This document shows, piece by piece, positions 8,000 to 16,729 of a stretch of DNA of 34,518 nt. The stretch comes from Lacisediminihabitans sp. (GTDB taxonomy: Bacteria; Actinomycetota; Actinomycetes; Actinomycetales; Microbacteriaceae), in contig JANYGT010000146.1 of NCBI GenBank assembly GCA_025362355.1, forward strand, positions 1 through 34,518, in the 5' to 3' direction. The notes under the pieces are model-generated. The model was not told the origin of the DNA, made no database searches, and saw only the letters and a list, made by a program, of their open reading frames with translations. Each line of letters opens with the position of its first letter. Position 1 is the first letter of the stretch. The position numbers and the translations under genes are program-made.

Positions 8000-8741
8000 C
8001 GCGCATCGTGTCGTTGAACCGGCGCGTCATCCCGACCTCATCCGGCCGTTGTTCGTCGGCTCGCTCCCGAGCGCGCGGAACGAGAACCTCCACCGCGTCC
8101 GACTCCAGGACCTCGAGGGTCTCAGCCAGAAATTCCTCGAGCGGCATCGTTCTCGGGTCGATCAGGTTCACGTCCATGAGCCCGGTTCGCGTATATGGCG
8201 GGGCGATCTCGAGCACGTCGATCGGCGAGCCGCCCAGCGCGTAGCGAAGAGAGAGCACATACGAATGGAGTCCGGCCTTGGTAGCGGAGTACATCGACGA
8301 CGAGGCAAGTGGCGCGTACCCGAGCATCGAAGTCGTGACCACGATCGTGGCGGACTCCTGCCCGCGCAAGTGCTCGATGAGCGCTGAGATAAGACGGATC
8401 GGCGCCAGAAGGTTGATCGCGACGATGGCCGTGAGCCGCTCGTCATCGATGGGTTCAGTCGGGTCATCCGCGAACATGATTCCGGCGTTGCTGAACACGA
8501 CGTTGAGGGCCGGATGCGCGCGCAGAAGTGCCGGGATGACCGTCGCGATGCTCTGCCCGTCCGCGAGATCGAGATACACCGAGTGCATTCCGGGGTTCGC
8601 GGAAACGACATCATCCATCGCCTCGCGATTGCGATCGGCGATGATCACGGTGTTGCCGCGGGCGATGAACGCCTCGGCGAGACCCCGCCCGATCCCGGAG
8701 GCGCCGCCGGTGATGAGAATGGTGTTGCCGGTGAGCTTCAT
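7992..8741 (-). CDS. Short-chain dehydrogenase/reductase (DltE/YdfG-like)
   Basis: A 249-residue classical-length SDR. Motifs: TGGASGIG (11-18), SNAGIM (85-90), catalytic Ser138, and Tyr151/Lys155 in [12 protein letters not shown]. The open frame extends 30 codons upstream to 8831, but the N-terminal motif position and a one-base TGATG overlap with the aldehyde dehydrogenase stop place the start at ATG 8741. It overlaps the next SDR gene by eight bases. Two adjacent, clearly different SDRs in one operon suggest two separate oxidation/reduction steps rather than duplication. With the aldehyde dehydrogenase it could form an alcohol to aldehyde to acid sequence, which is inference. Confidence 0.92.
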   Translation of the reverse strand: MKLTGNTILITGGASGIGRGLAEAFIARGNTVIIADRNREAMDDVVSANPGMHSVYLDLADGQSIATVIPALLRAHPALNVVFSNAGIMFADDPTEPIDDERLTAIVAINLLAPIRLISALIEHLRGQESATIVVTTSMLGYAPLASSSMYSATKAGLHSYVLSLRYALGGSPIDVLEIAPPYTRTGLMDVNLIDPRTMPLEEFLAETLEVLESDAVEVLVPRARERADEQRPDEVGMTRRFNDTMRGD

Positions 8742-10189
8742 CAGAATGGATACCGGCCGGGCTCGGTGCTCACGGTGGTGAGGCGCAGTTCGGTGAAGTC
8801 CTCGATCGAGTAGTAACCGGAACGCCCCCATCCACTGTTCTTGACTCCCCCGACCGGCAGCGCGGCTTCGCTCGCCATCGTCGGCCCGTTCACATGGACG
8901 ATGCCCGAGTCGAACCGGTCGGCCATCGCCAGCCCGCGAGCACGGTCACCGGTCATGATCGAGGCCGTCAGCCCGTACGGGGTGTCCTGGGCCTTCCGCA
9001 GCGCTTCCTCCGCGTCATCGAAAGCCTCGATAACGAGCAGCGGCCCAAACGTCTCGTCGGCACCGGATGTGCAGATCGCGTCAGCGGGCACGTTGGTCAC
9101 AATCGTCGGCCGGTACAGGCGACCGTCGGCGTACCCCCCGGTGACGAGTGTCGCACCCCGATCGAGGGCATCCTTCACCCGCGCCGCGATCTGCGCGACG
9201 GCACGGTCGTTGATGAGCGGGCCGATAATGACGGTCGGGTCGATCGGATCCCCGATCTTCAATGACTCGACCCGAGCCTTCAGACCTGCCACGAATGCGT
9301 CGTGCAGCGAGCGAGCGACGTAGACCTTGCGTGTGTTCATGCACACCTGCCCCTGGTGCAGGAAGGCGCCGAAGGTCACGGCTTTGATCGACTCCTCGAC
9401 GTCCGCGTCGTCCAGGATGATGGCGGGGTTGAACCCGCCGAGCTCGAGCACCATGCGCTTGAGCGCTCGCCCCGCCCGCTCACCGAGGATGCGCGCGGTC
9501 TTGTCCGAGCCGGTGAAATTTATGACGCGTACGGCCGGGCTGGAGAAGAAGACCTCTGCGATCGCTGCCGCACCCTCCGGTGCGTTGGTGACCACATTGA
9601 ACGTGCCGGCGGGGAAGCCAGCCTCGGCAAGGATCTCGGCATGCACAAGGCCGGATGAAATCGGCGCAAGCTCCGACGGCTTGATCACGGTCGTGTTGCC
9701 GAAGGCCATCGGCAGTAGGAAGGTGCGCCAAGCCAGGTAGAACGCGCCGTTCCACGGGGTGAATCCGGCGACGACGCCGAGTGGCTTGCGAGTGACTGTC
9801 GCCGTCCTGCCCGGCGTATCACTGAGGATCACATCGCCCTGGGGCAGGTAGCCCCAGCCTGCAGCCTGCCGCAGCATTGCAGCAGACAGCCGGATCTGGA
9901 ATGTCGAGAAGGCCCGGCTGGCGCCGCCCTCGGCTGCCATCAGCGTGACGAGTTCCTCTGTACGACGCTCGACGATATCCGCAGCTTTCAGGAAAAGCGC
10001 CTGCCGTGCACCTGGCGCCATACTCGCCCATGCGTGGAAAGCTGCAGCGGCAGCGGCCACAGCCGCCTCGGTATCCGCGGCAGTGCCGGCCGCGCACTCC
10101 TCGAAGAGTTCGTCGCTGAGTGGGTTGTAGACGGGGAAGGTTGGGCCGGAGGCATCCGTCCATTCCCCGTTTATGAAGTGTGTTCTCAT
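8741..10189 (-). CDS. NAD(P)-dependent aldehyde dehydrogenase (aromatic aldehyde type)
   Basis: A 482-residue ALDH-superfamily enzyme oxidising an aldehyde to the acid. Key residues: Asn147 in FTPWNGAF, the cofactor loop [12 protein letters not shown] (225-236), general base Glu249 in [10 protein letters not shown], and nucleophile Cys283 in GQVCMNTR. The branch resembles benzaldehyde, vanillin or salicylaldehyde dehydrogenases. The start is ATG 10189: AGGA lies seven bases upstream, and [10 protein letters not shown] matches the ALDH N-terminus, whereas the upstream extension to 10258 lies within the amidohydrolase gene. It follows the decarboxylase-type amidohydrolase after ten bases and overlaps the following SDR by one base. 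It likely supplies the carboxylate that the neighbouring decarboxylase could remove. Confidence 0.94.
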   Translation of the reverse strand: MRTHFINGEWTDASGPTFPVYNPLSDELFEECAAGTAADTEAAVAAAAAAFHAWASMAPGARQALFLKAADIVERRTEELVTLMAAEGGASRAFSTFQIRLSAAMLRQAAGWGYLPQGDVILSDTPGRTATVTRKPLGVVAGFTPWNGAFYLAWRTFLLPMAFGNTTVIKPSELAPISSGLVHAEILAEAGFPAGTFNVVTNAPEGAAAIAEVFFSSPAVRVINFTGSDKTARILGERAGRALKRMVLELGGFNPAIILDDADVEESIKAVTFGAFLHQGQVCMNTRKVYVARSLHDAFVAGLKARVESLKIGDPIDPTVIIGPLINDRAVAQIAARVKDALDRGATLVTGGYADGRLYRPTIVTNVPADAICTSGADETFGPLLVIEAFDDAEEALRKAQDTPYGLTASIMTGDRARGLAMADRFDSGIVHVNGPTMASEAALPVGGVKNSGWGRSGYYSIEDFTELRLTTVSTEPGRYPF

Positions 10190-10199
10190 GGTGCAGTCC

Positions 10200-11153
10200 T
10201 CACATGCCGAGAAGAGATTCGACGGTGCCGTGCGCGATTTTCTCCCGGTCGCTTTCACTCACCGGCGCTGACTGCAGGAACGTGGTCGCCTGCTCGCTGC
10301 TCGCAAAGGGGTGGTCGACGGAGAACATGATGTGATCTACCCCGAAGGCCGCGAGCGCGCAGAGCAGTGGCGTGGCCGTGTTGTAGCCGGATGTCGTCAG
10401 GTAGAGGTTCTGACGCAGAGTCTCAGCTACGGTCCGTTCGTGCCCGGTGACGACCGGGGTGAACATCGACTCGATCCGGTCGAGGTGGAACGGGAGCCCC
10501 TCGCCCATGTGCCCGACGATGAGTTTCAGGTCGGGCAGCTCCTCGAACACGCCACCGGCGACCATCCGCAGCACATGCATCGCCGTCTCGGAGTGCCACC
10601 CCCACCCGGAGGTCGAGAGGCAGGCTTCGACTTCCTCGGACAGCCCCGAATAGTAGGTCTCGCTCACGGCTTTCGGCGGTGGCGCCGGGTGCAGGTAGAT
10701 CGGCACGCGGAGCCGCTCGGCCATGGTCAGGATCGGCCGCACCGATGGGTGGTCCAGAAATACCCCTCGGGTCTGACCGTGGATCATCGCGCCGAGAAAG
10801 CCCAGCTCGCTGACGCAGCGCTCGAGCTCGACAACCGCCGCTGCAGCATCGGTCATGGGCAGCGCGGCGAACGCGCGGAACCGGTCCGGATAGGTCGACA
10901 CGGACTCCCCCATACGGTCGTTGAGCTGCCGATTGACAGCGACTGAGAGAGCGGGCTCGAGATTCTGCACGTTGGCGCTCAGGGCGGACAGCACCTGGAT
11001 GTCGATGCCAGCGTCATCCATGATGCGCAGGCGACCCTCGCCCATGTCGTCGAGCAGAGCGGCTTTCTTATTGGCGCGCAACCCGATGTCGATACCCGCG
11101 GCTTCGATGATGTCCCGGGGTAGCACGTGCTCCTCGAGGGCGATGACCTTCAC
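10200..11153 (-). CDS. Amidohydrolase-2 family protein, probable aromatic acid decarboxylase
   Basis: A 317-residue TIM-barrel metal enzyme of the gamma-resorcylate/2,3-dihydroxybenzoate decarboxylase group. It starts MKVIALEEHVLP, giving the metal ligands Glu7 and His9. Other family residues are His155 (YLHPAPPP), His215 and Glu218 (VGHMGEGLPF) and Asp280 (FSVDHPF). This Glu-x-His N-terminus separates non-oxidative decarboxylases from hydrolases with His-x-His. The reaction is probably removal of CO2 from an ortho-hydroxylated aromatic acid before hydroxylation and ring cleavage by its operon neighbours. The GTG start at 11153 overlaps the FAH 2 stop (GTGA). A lactonase or hydrolase role is the main alternative, since amidohydrolase-2 proteins are diverse. 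Confidence 0.9.
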   Translation of the reverse strand: MKVIALEEHVLPRDIIEAAGIDIGLRANKKAALLDDMGEGRLRIMDDAGIDIQVLSALSANVQNLEPALSVAVNRQLNDRMGESVSTYPDRFRAFAALPMTDAAAAVVELERCVSELGFLGAMIHGQTRGVFLDHPSVRPILTMAERLRVPIYLHPAPPPKAVSETYYSGLSEEVEACLSTSGWGWHSETAMHVLRMVAGGVFEELPDLKLIVGHMGEGLPFHLDRIESMFTPVVTGHERTVAETLRQNLYLTTSGYNTATPLLCALAAFGVDHIMFSVDHPFASSEQATTFLQSAPVSESDREKIAHGTVESLLGM

Positions 11154-12019
11154 GGCTGGCCGCCGACAACGCGCTGCCTGATGTGCCCGATCCCGCCGAT
11201 CTCAGTGACGAGGGTCTCTCCGGCAACGAGGAAGCGTTTCGGGTTTCGTCCAGCTCCGACCCCGGGTGGCGTGCCGGTGAAGATCAGGTCGCCGGGAAGC
11301 AGTTCGATCGTCGTCGACAGACGTGCGATCAATTCGTCGACGCCGAAGATCAGCTGGTCCGTCGAGCCGTTCTGCATCTCGGTCTCGGCGCCGTCTGCAC
11401 TAACGATCACGGTCGTGATGGCCAGCCGATCGGGGTCGGCGAGTTCGTCGAGGGTCACGATGACCGGCCCGATCGGCGCGAAGTTCTCGAACGACTTACC
11501 CATGCTGAACTGGGCTGGCTCGCCCTGCCACTGCACAGTGCGTTCAGACAGGTCCTGCCCGACGGTGAAGCCGGCGACGTGCGAGCGTGCCTCCGAGAGC
11601 GGGATGTTGCGGCCGCCCCTCGCGATCACGACGACGAGTTCGGCTTCCCAATCGACCGTCGGCCCGGGGAGAACCACGTCGACATCAGGCCCGGCCACCG
11701 ACGAAGGGAATTTGGTGAACACGACAGGCTCGGTCGGTAGCGGCAGCCCGGACTCGGCGGCATGGTCCGCGTAGTTGAGTCCGACACCGATCACCTGGGG
11801 TGGGCGCGGCGATGGCGCGTCCAGGGCGGCATCCGCAAGCGCCGAAGATCCAGGGTGCGCGTCGATGTCGATCGTGGCGGCCCACGCTGTCAACTCATCC
11901 CAGCGAGCGAATGCCTGCATCGGGTCGGCCGTGAACAGTCCGTCACTCGCGCGCTCGACGTCGAGGATGCGGTCGTCATGCACAAGCGAGAGTCGGCCGG
12001 CATTGTTGGCAGTACGCAT
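11150..12019 (-). CDS. Fumarylacetoacetate hydrolase family protein (FAH 2)
   Basis: A 289-residue second member of the FAH family in this cluster. Motifs: GVGLNYADH (78-86), metal ligands Glu125 and Glu127 in DWEAELVV, Asp156 in GQDLSER, Lys174 in MGKSFENF, and PGDLIFTGTPPGVG (242-255). ATG 12019 has AAAGGCG upstream. It shares architecture with FAH 1 (346-1236), but the two sequences differ widely (for example QDLSER against NDITSR), so they are not recent duplicates. It lies between a flavin monooxygenase and the decarboxylase and downstream of a VOC dioxygenase-like gene. That fits hydrolysis, isomerisation or decarboxylation of an extradiol cleavage product, as HpcE/HpaG-type FAH proteins do. 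Substrate unknown. Confidence 0.93.
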   Translation of the reverse strand: MRTANNAGRLSLVHDDRILDVERASDGLFTADPMQAFARWDELTAWAATIDIDAHPGSSALADAALDAPSPRPPQVIGVGLNYADHAAESGLPLPTEPVVFTKFPSSVAGPDVDVVLPGPTVDWEAELVVVIARGGRNIPLSEARSHVAGFTVGQDLSERTVQWQGEPAQFSMGKSFENFAPIGPVIVTLDELADPDRLAITTVIVSADGAETEMQNGSTDQLIFGVDELIARLSTTIELLPGDLIFTGTPPGVGAGRNPKRFLVAGETLVTEIGGIGHIRQRVVGGQP

Positions 12020-12034
12020 TGATTTCGCCTTTTT

Positions 12035-13630
12035 CTAGGGAGTAATCGAAAACCCACGAAGGGCTTCATCGAGGATGCTGCCCGGATCGGTCGAAACCGA
12101 CCCGACCCACGCGATGTGCTGATCGGGCCGCACGAGCACGAGCCGGTCGGCCGCGACCGCGGCGAATCCGTGGTCTGGTGGGTCGACGATCACGAACGGA
12201 ATACCCCGTTGAGCAGCAGCCATACGCCAGGCAGTCGGGGCCGGTCCGAGCAGGGTGAACTCCGGCCCGAGGAGGTCGAAGAGGGAGTCGCCGTTCGCGT
12301 TGCGGCTGTGCGGCAGCCGGTTGCCGGGCGCCGCGATCGGCGCGTATTCCCCGGCGGTCGGCGATTGCCGCGCGCTGTCGGGTCCGTAGCCGTAGCCGAG
12401 CACAAGACCGAGGCTGTAGAACTCGGCACGCTTCGCCTCCTGCACGACCTCGGCCGCGGTCGCGCGTGCTCGCTCGCCCACCGCCCCCTCGGCCATGAGT
12501 TCGGGGGACGAGAGGTCGGATGACAGCGCACGCATGTTGGTCTGGGCCAGATCGATCGTCTGCTGCGCGATCGGCCGGCGTTCGGTGTGGTAACTCTCGA
12601 GCAGTTCCGCCGTCGCCCAGCCGTTCACCACGGCCGCGATCTTCCACGCGAGGTTTACGGCGTCGCCGACTCCCGTGTTGAACCCGTGACCGCCCCAGGG
12701 CGGGTTCTGGTGGGCAGCATCCCCGACGAGATAGGCGTGACCGGAACCATACGAGTCGCTCAACAACAGCCTGGCCTGCCAGGGATCGGTCGCCAGGATC
12801 TCGACGTCGATGTCCGCTCCTGCCAGTCCGCGCACCAGGGCGACGGCTTCATCGTCGCTCGCGATCGACTCCGTGCCTGTCGCGATAGCCCACCATGTTC
12901 CGTCTAGAGCGAGCGGTCCGATCACGCCTGGAAATTCGGGGTTGAGCACCCAGTGGTGGATGGCCGAGCGGTCGGCCAGCAGTTCGGCAAGCCGGTTCGA
13001 TCGGAAGGTGATGTTCACGTTGGGGCGACCACCCACCGCACCGACGTAATGAGCGCCGAGCGCTTCCCGGACAACGCTGCGCGAGCCGTCGGCACCGATG
13101 AGGTAATCGCAGGTGACGGTGGAGAGCTCACCGTCGGGGCCTTCGATGTGCACCCGCGGTCGTCCATCATCCAGCGCGACATCGACCACCCGGCTGCCGA
13201 ACTCCGTCGTCACTTCCGGACGCGCTTCGAGGAGCGCGCGTAACGCCTCTTCGACGATGGGCTGCGTCACCTGCTGTGCACCCTCGGATGTCAGATCGGA
13301 GTCGACAAGGTCCAGCCCGAGTATGCCCGAGAGTCGAGTGATCTCGTGGCCGGTCGCGGTCGTGCAGAACCTCACCTGGTTTGACCACGACGCCGGAATG
13401 GGCGCACGCCTCCGGATTTCATCGGCGGCGCCCGTGCGCCGGTAGAGCTCCATCGTGCGCGCCGAGGTGGTCTTCGCCCGGGGCCGCGAGTGCTCGACGA
13501 TCGAGCGGGGCTCGATGACTAGCGAGCCGACGCCGTGAAAGGCGAGCTCGAGCGCCGCAGTCAACCCGACCGGGCCGCCGCCGATGATGACAACCGGCCA
13601 ATGCCGGTCATCTGTCCGGGTGTCCGTCAC
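12035..13630 (-). CDS. FAD-dependent class A aromatic hydroxylase (second copy type)
   Basis: A 531-residue flavoprotein monooxygenase. Motifs: GGGPVG (17-22), DYLIGADGSRSVVRE (GADG 179-182), YLVGDAAHQNPPWGGHGFNTG (VGDAAH 302-307), and a C-terminal thioredoxin-like extension. It belongs to the PheA/MhpA/polyketide-hydroxylase branch, whose members hydroxylate phenols with NAD(P)H. The GTG start at 13630 overlaps the VOC gene stop as GTGA, and FAH 2 begins 15 bases downstream. The sequence is very different from the monooxygenase at 1574-3160, implying a distinct substrate or ring position. In operon context it probably creates the catechol-type substrate for the adjacent VOC enzyme. Confidence 0.93.
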   Translation of the reverse strand: MTDTRTDDRHWPVVIIGGGPVGLTAALELAFHGVGSLVIEPRSIVEHSRPRAKTTSARTMELYRRTGAADEIRRRAPIPASWSNQVRFCTTATGHEITRLSGILGLDLVDSDLTSEGAQQVTQPIVEEALRALLEARPEVTTEFGSRVVDVALDDGRPRVHIEGPDGELSTVTCDYLIGADGSRSVVREALGAHYVGAVGGRPNVNITFRSNRLAELLADRSAIHHWVLNPEFPGVIGPLALDGTWWAIATGTESIASDDEAVALVRGLAGADIDVEILATDPWQARLLLSDSYGSGHAYLVGDAAHQNPPWGGHGFNTGVGDAVNLAWKIAAVVNGWATAELLESYHTERRPIAQQTIDLAQTNMRALSSDLSSPELMAEGAVGERARATAAEVVQEAKRAEFYSLGLVLGYGYGPDSARQSPTAGEYAPIAAPGNRLPHSRNANGDSLFDLLGPEFTLLGPAPTAWRMAAAQRGIPFVIVDPPDHGFAAVAADRLVLVRPDQHIAWVGSVSTDPGSILDEALRGFSITP

Positions 13631-14238
13631 CAGACCTCTGGGAGGAAGATGTTCTCGGGGATGACGTCAGGCAGGTACTCACCCGCGCGGGTGCGTTCGT
13701 GAATCTCTTTGAACGACAGCCCGGCGTCGCGCGCCTCGACCAGCTTCTCTGGTTCGAAGAATGTTCCGATCGGGTTCTCGGCGAATTCCTTTGCGCTTGA
13801 AATCCATTCCTTCGAGTCTGCCCAGTCACCGAAGCCGTCGACCTGGATCTCGACTCCGTTGCCATCCGGGTCCTGATAGTAGATCGACATCGTGATGCCA
13901 TGATCGAGCTTCAGGAAGGGCAGCACACCCTTGTCGCGCAGGCGGATGTAATTGTTCAGCCACATGTCGAAGGTGTCGAACTCGAACGCCGTGTGATGGA
14001 TGCCCGTCTCGTGACTCTTATCGGTCGGGTGCTTCAGGCCGGGAGGAGAGAGCAGGGCGATGCGGTGATTCGCCTCATCGTTGGTGAGCCACGATGCTTC
14101 ATTACTTTGGAAAACCGGCTGGAGGCCGCAGACCAACCCGTACCACGCGACCATTTCCGACATCCGCAATGTGGTGAAGGTGGTGTGATGGAGTTTCGGC
14201 GGCCTGGACGGGCGATCCTTGGCCATGTTCTCTGGCAT
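13627..14238 (-). CDS. VOC-family extradiol dioxygenase-like protein (single domain)
   Basis: A 203-residue protein of the vicinal oxygen chelate superfamily. It keeps the three ligands expected of type I extradiol dioxygenases: His in LHHTTF (17/18), His in GIHHTAFEF (81/82) and Glu130 in DPDGNGVEIQVD. Full-length bicupular extradiol enzymes have two such modules (~300 residues); this one has one module plus a C-terminal tail ending in NIFLPEVW. The likely role is ring cleavage of a catechol-type intermediate in the same operon as hydroxylase and FAH. The start ATG 14238 has a strong GAGGAG five bases upstream; ATG 14226 is a weaker alternative. Another VOC reaction, such as isomerisation, cannot be excluded. 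Confidence 0.88.
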   Translation of the reverse strand: MPENMAKDRPSRPPKLHHTTFTTLRMSEMVAWYGLVCGLQPVFQSNEASWLTNDEANHRIALLSPPGLKHPTDKSHETGIHHTAFEFDTFDMWLNNYIRLRDKGVLPFLKLDHGITMSIYYQDPDGNGVEIQVDGFGDWADSKEWISSAKEFAENPIGTFFEPEKLVEARDAGLSFKEIHERTRAGEYLPDVIPENIFLPEVW

Positions 14239-14279
14239 ATTTTCTCCTCTTTGAGATGGGTGGTGGAGTCGGTTGGAAT

Positions 14280-16613
14280 TTAGTGTGTTGCGCCGACGAG
14301 GTCGAGCGCCGCAGCAATTTGAGCATCGGAGCCGATGCCGTGCAGCTTATAAAGCTCCTGCAGCGTTCCGGTCTGACCGAAATCAGTAACGCCGAGGTTG
14401 ACGCCGCGCACGCCGCGGATCGAGGCGACAAAAGCGAGCGTGTGGGGGTGACCATCGAGGACCGTGACCATCGGGGTGGCACGATCAGCGGGGAAGACCT
14501 GATCGAGGATGGCGGCATCGCCATCGCCGTGTCCCGTTCGCGCGCGGATCGCCCGGTAAAGCCGATCGGCGCTCGTGACGCACACCACGTCCGCGGCGAT
14601 ACCGAGGTGTTCAAGCCGTTCGGCGGCAATGAGAACCTCGGGCATGAGCGCGCCCATTCCGACTAAGGTGACGACGGGATGTTCGACCCGACGCAGTGCG
14701 TACCCGCCCGCGACCACGTGTCGACGGCGGCGTTCCCGAGCGGCGGGATCGGTCGGGATCGAAGCGAGAGACTGATCGATGACGCGCGAGCTCAGACGAA
14801 AGTAGCTGCCCGAGCCATCCGGTCGGCCGAGGCGAGACAGAGCGTCGAGCATGCACCACTCGAAGTCCTGCGCAAACGCCGGCTCGAACGCGACTACGCC
14901 CGGCTGCTCGATGCCGACTGATGGGCTGATGATCGACTGATGCGCTCCGCCCTCGGCCGCAAGCGTGACGCCGGACGGCGTTCCGACAAGGATCGACTGG
15001 CCGCCGGCGTACACGCCAAACGACCACGGCTCTAACGCGCGAGTGACGAACGGGTCATACATGGTGCCGATCGGCAGCAACGACTCGCCCCATCTACTCC
15101 AGGTCGCACCGAGTTCGCCCAGCAACCCTACGAGGTTCACTTCGGCGATGCCGAGTTCGATGTGCTGGCCGGACGGCCGCTCGTCCCAGTGCAGAATCGT
15201 CTCTGCATCGTCGGCGAACCAATCGTGCTTCGCACTCGACGACCACACCCCCACGCGGTTGACCCACCCGCCGAGGTTGGTGCTGGATGCAACATCCGGG
15301 GCAACGGTCACGACACGACGAGCGACATCCGGAGCAACGCGAACGAGATCGAGTAGCAACCGACCAAGTGCCTGCTGGGTCGACAAGTGACCCTTGACCG
15401 CTCGATCGAAGTCCCTCGGCACGGCAATCGGCCGAGACTCCGGAACGGCCGGTCGGCGAAGGCGCTCCGCGACCATCGCACAGAACTCAGCCTCGAGCGA
15501 GTCTGACTCCAGTCCCCGCCACGGGTCATCGACCGTTTCACCCAGGTCAGCTGCGACCTGGGCCAGCTGTGCCGGCTTCAGCAGGTTGGAGTGGTTCTGG
15601 GGATGCCCAGCACTTGGCAGCCCGTTGCCCTTGATCGTGTAGGCAAAAATAACGGTGGGGCGCGTATCGTCGATCTCGCTAAACGCGCCGATCAGACTAT
15701 CGAGGTCGTGGCCGGCTAGTCCGCGGATGACGCGAAGCGCCTGGTCGTCGGTGAGTTCGGCCAGCAACGACGTGATTGCGCTGGCACCATCGCCGTCACC
15801 CGGCAACCGGTCGCGGAGTTCCGCCGCCGAGCAACGCAGCAGGCGCTGGTACTCGGGATTCGACATCTCGTCGATGCGGCGCTTCAAGTTTGCGCCTCCC
15901 TGACGCCCGAAGAGCTCGGTGAGCAGACTCCCGTATTTGAGTGCGATCACCTGCCACCCAGCCGCTGCGAACATGGCCTGCAATCGGGTAGCCGAGATGT
16001 TGGGGACGACGCGGTCAAGCGACTGGCGGTTGAAATCGACGATCCAGACGAGTTCGCCGAGGTCCGCCACCATCGGATCAAGCAGCGCTTCCCAGATCGC
16101 ACCCTCATCGAGTTCGGCATCGCCAACGAGGCTGAACTGACGCCCGGTGCTGCGAGGAATTCCGACAGTGTCGGCGACATAGCGTCGCGCGATGCCGCCC
16201 CAGATCGGCGCAGTCGCGCCGATGCCGACGGAACCGGTCGAATAGTCGACGGTATCCGGATCCTTTGAGCGGCTCGGATAGCTCTGAAGGCCGTGGAAGG
16301 CGCGAAGTGTTCCCAGATCGGACGGCGACAACTCGCCGAGGAGGTAATTGATGGCATGGAGCACGGGCGAGGCGTGTGGCTTGACCGAGACGCGATCGTC
16401 GCGGGTAAGGGTCGTGAACCAGAGGGCGGTCATGATCGTGGCGAGCGACGCGCTCGATGCCTGGTGACCGCCCACCTTCAAACCGTCGGGGTCCTTGCGG
16501 ACGATTGAATTGGCCGCGTCTATGATGGCGGTCGACAGCCAGAGCACCTTTCGCTCGATGACCGACAGCACGGCGAGATCGACGCCGCCCACCGGTCGTT
16601 CGCGCAAATCCAT
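14280..16613 (-). CDS. AceE/transketolase-like thiamine diphosphate enzyme (stand-alone)
   Basis: A 777-residue protein related to homodimeric pyruvate dehydrogenase E1 (AceE) and transketolases, so it probably cleaves or transfers a two-carbon or acyl unit from a 2-oxo acid or ketol using thiamine diphosphate. Visible are His80 in VKPHASPVLHA, the cofactor motif GDAELDEG (164-171) followed by VDFNRQSLD (Asn195), IKGNGLP...NHSNL (His341), and the catalytic glutamate candidate Glu491 in GIAEVNLVGLLGE. It is shorter than AceE (about 890 residues). No lipoyl E2 or intact E3 gene lies nearby. Start ATG 16613 has AGGGG upstream; the open frame to 16763 crosses the promoter. First gene of the eight-gene catabolic operon, divergent from a GntR regulator. 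Its substrate is unknown. Confidence 0.87.
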   Translation of the reverse strand: MDLRERPVGGVDLAVLSVIERKVLWLSTAIIDAANSIVRKDPDGLKVGGHQASSASLATIMTALWFTTLTRDDRVSVKPHASPVLHAINYLLGELSPSDLGTLRAFHGLQSYPSRSKDPDTVDYSTGSVGIGATAPIWGGIARRYVADTVGIPRSTGRQFSLVGDAELDEGAIWEALLDPMVADLGELVWIVDFNRQSLDRVVPNISATRLQAMFAAAGWQVIALKYGSLLTELFGRQGGANLKRRIDEMSNPEYQRLLRCSAAELRDRLPGDGDGASAITSLLAELTDDQALRVIRGLAGHDLDSLIGAFSEIDDTRPTVIFAYTIKGNGLPSAGHPQNHSNLLKPAQLAQVAADLGETVDDPWRGLESDSLEAEFCAMVAERLRRPAVPESRPIAVPRDFDRAVKGHLSTQQALGRLLLDLVRVAPDVARRVVTVAPDVASSTNLGGWVNRVGVWSSSAKHDWFADDAETILHWDERPSGQHIELGIAEVNLVGLLGELGATWSRWGESLLPIGTMYDPFVTRALEPWSFGVYAGGQSILVGTPSGVTLAAEGGAHQSIISPSVGIEQPGVVAFEPAFAQDFEWCMLDALSRLGRPDGSGSYFRLSSRVIDQSLASIPTDPAARERRRRHVVAGGYALRRVEHPVVTLVGMGALMPEVLIAAERLEHLGIAADVVCVTSADRLYRAIRARTGHGDGDAAILDQVFPADRATPMVTVLDGHPHTLAFVASIRGVRGVNLGVTDFGQTGTLQELYKLHGIGSDAQIAAALDLVGATH

Positions 16614-16637
16614 ATGGCACCCCTTCTCTAGGACGAA

Positions 16638-16645
16638 GATATATC
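16638..16645. promoter_or_regulatory. Candidate GntR operator overlapping the catabolic operon promoter
   Basis: The self-complementary octamer GATATATC stands at 16638-16645 in an AT-rich patch (16637-16661) unlike the surrounding GC-rich DNA. On the minus strand TTGCAT (16664-16659) followed after about 16 bases by TATATC gives a possible promoter for the AceE-like operon, so a bound protein would cover the -10. The same octamer, with CCT/AGG flank in opposite orientation, recurs at 17464-17471 in front of the HIT-like gene. Confidence 0.45.
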
Positions 16646-16729
16646 CTATAAAGTAGAAAATGCAAGAAGCGGTCGAAGAGACGCCTGCCGGTGTCGTGAC
16701 ACTATGTGACGGGACCAGAAGGAGACGGG

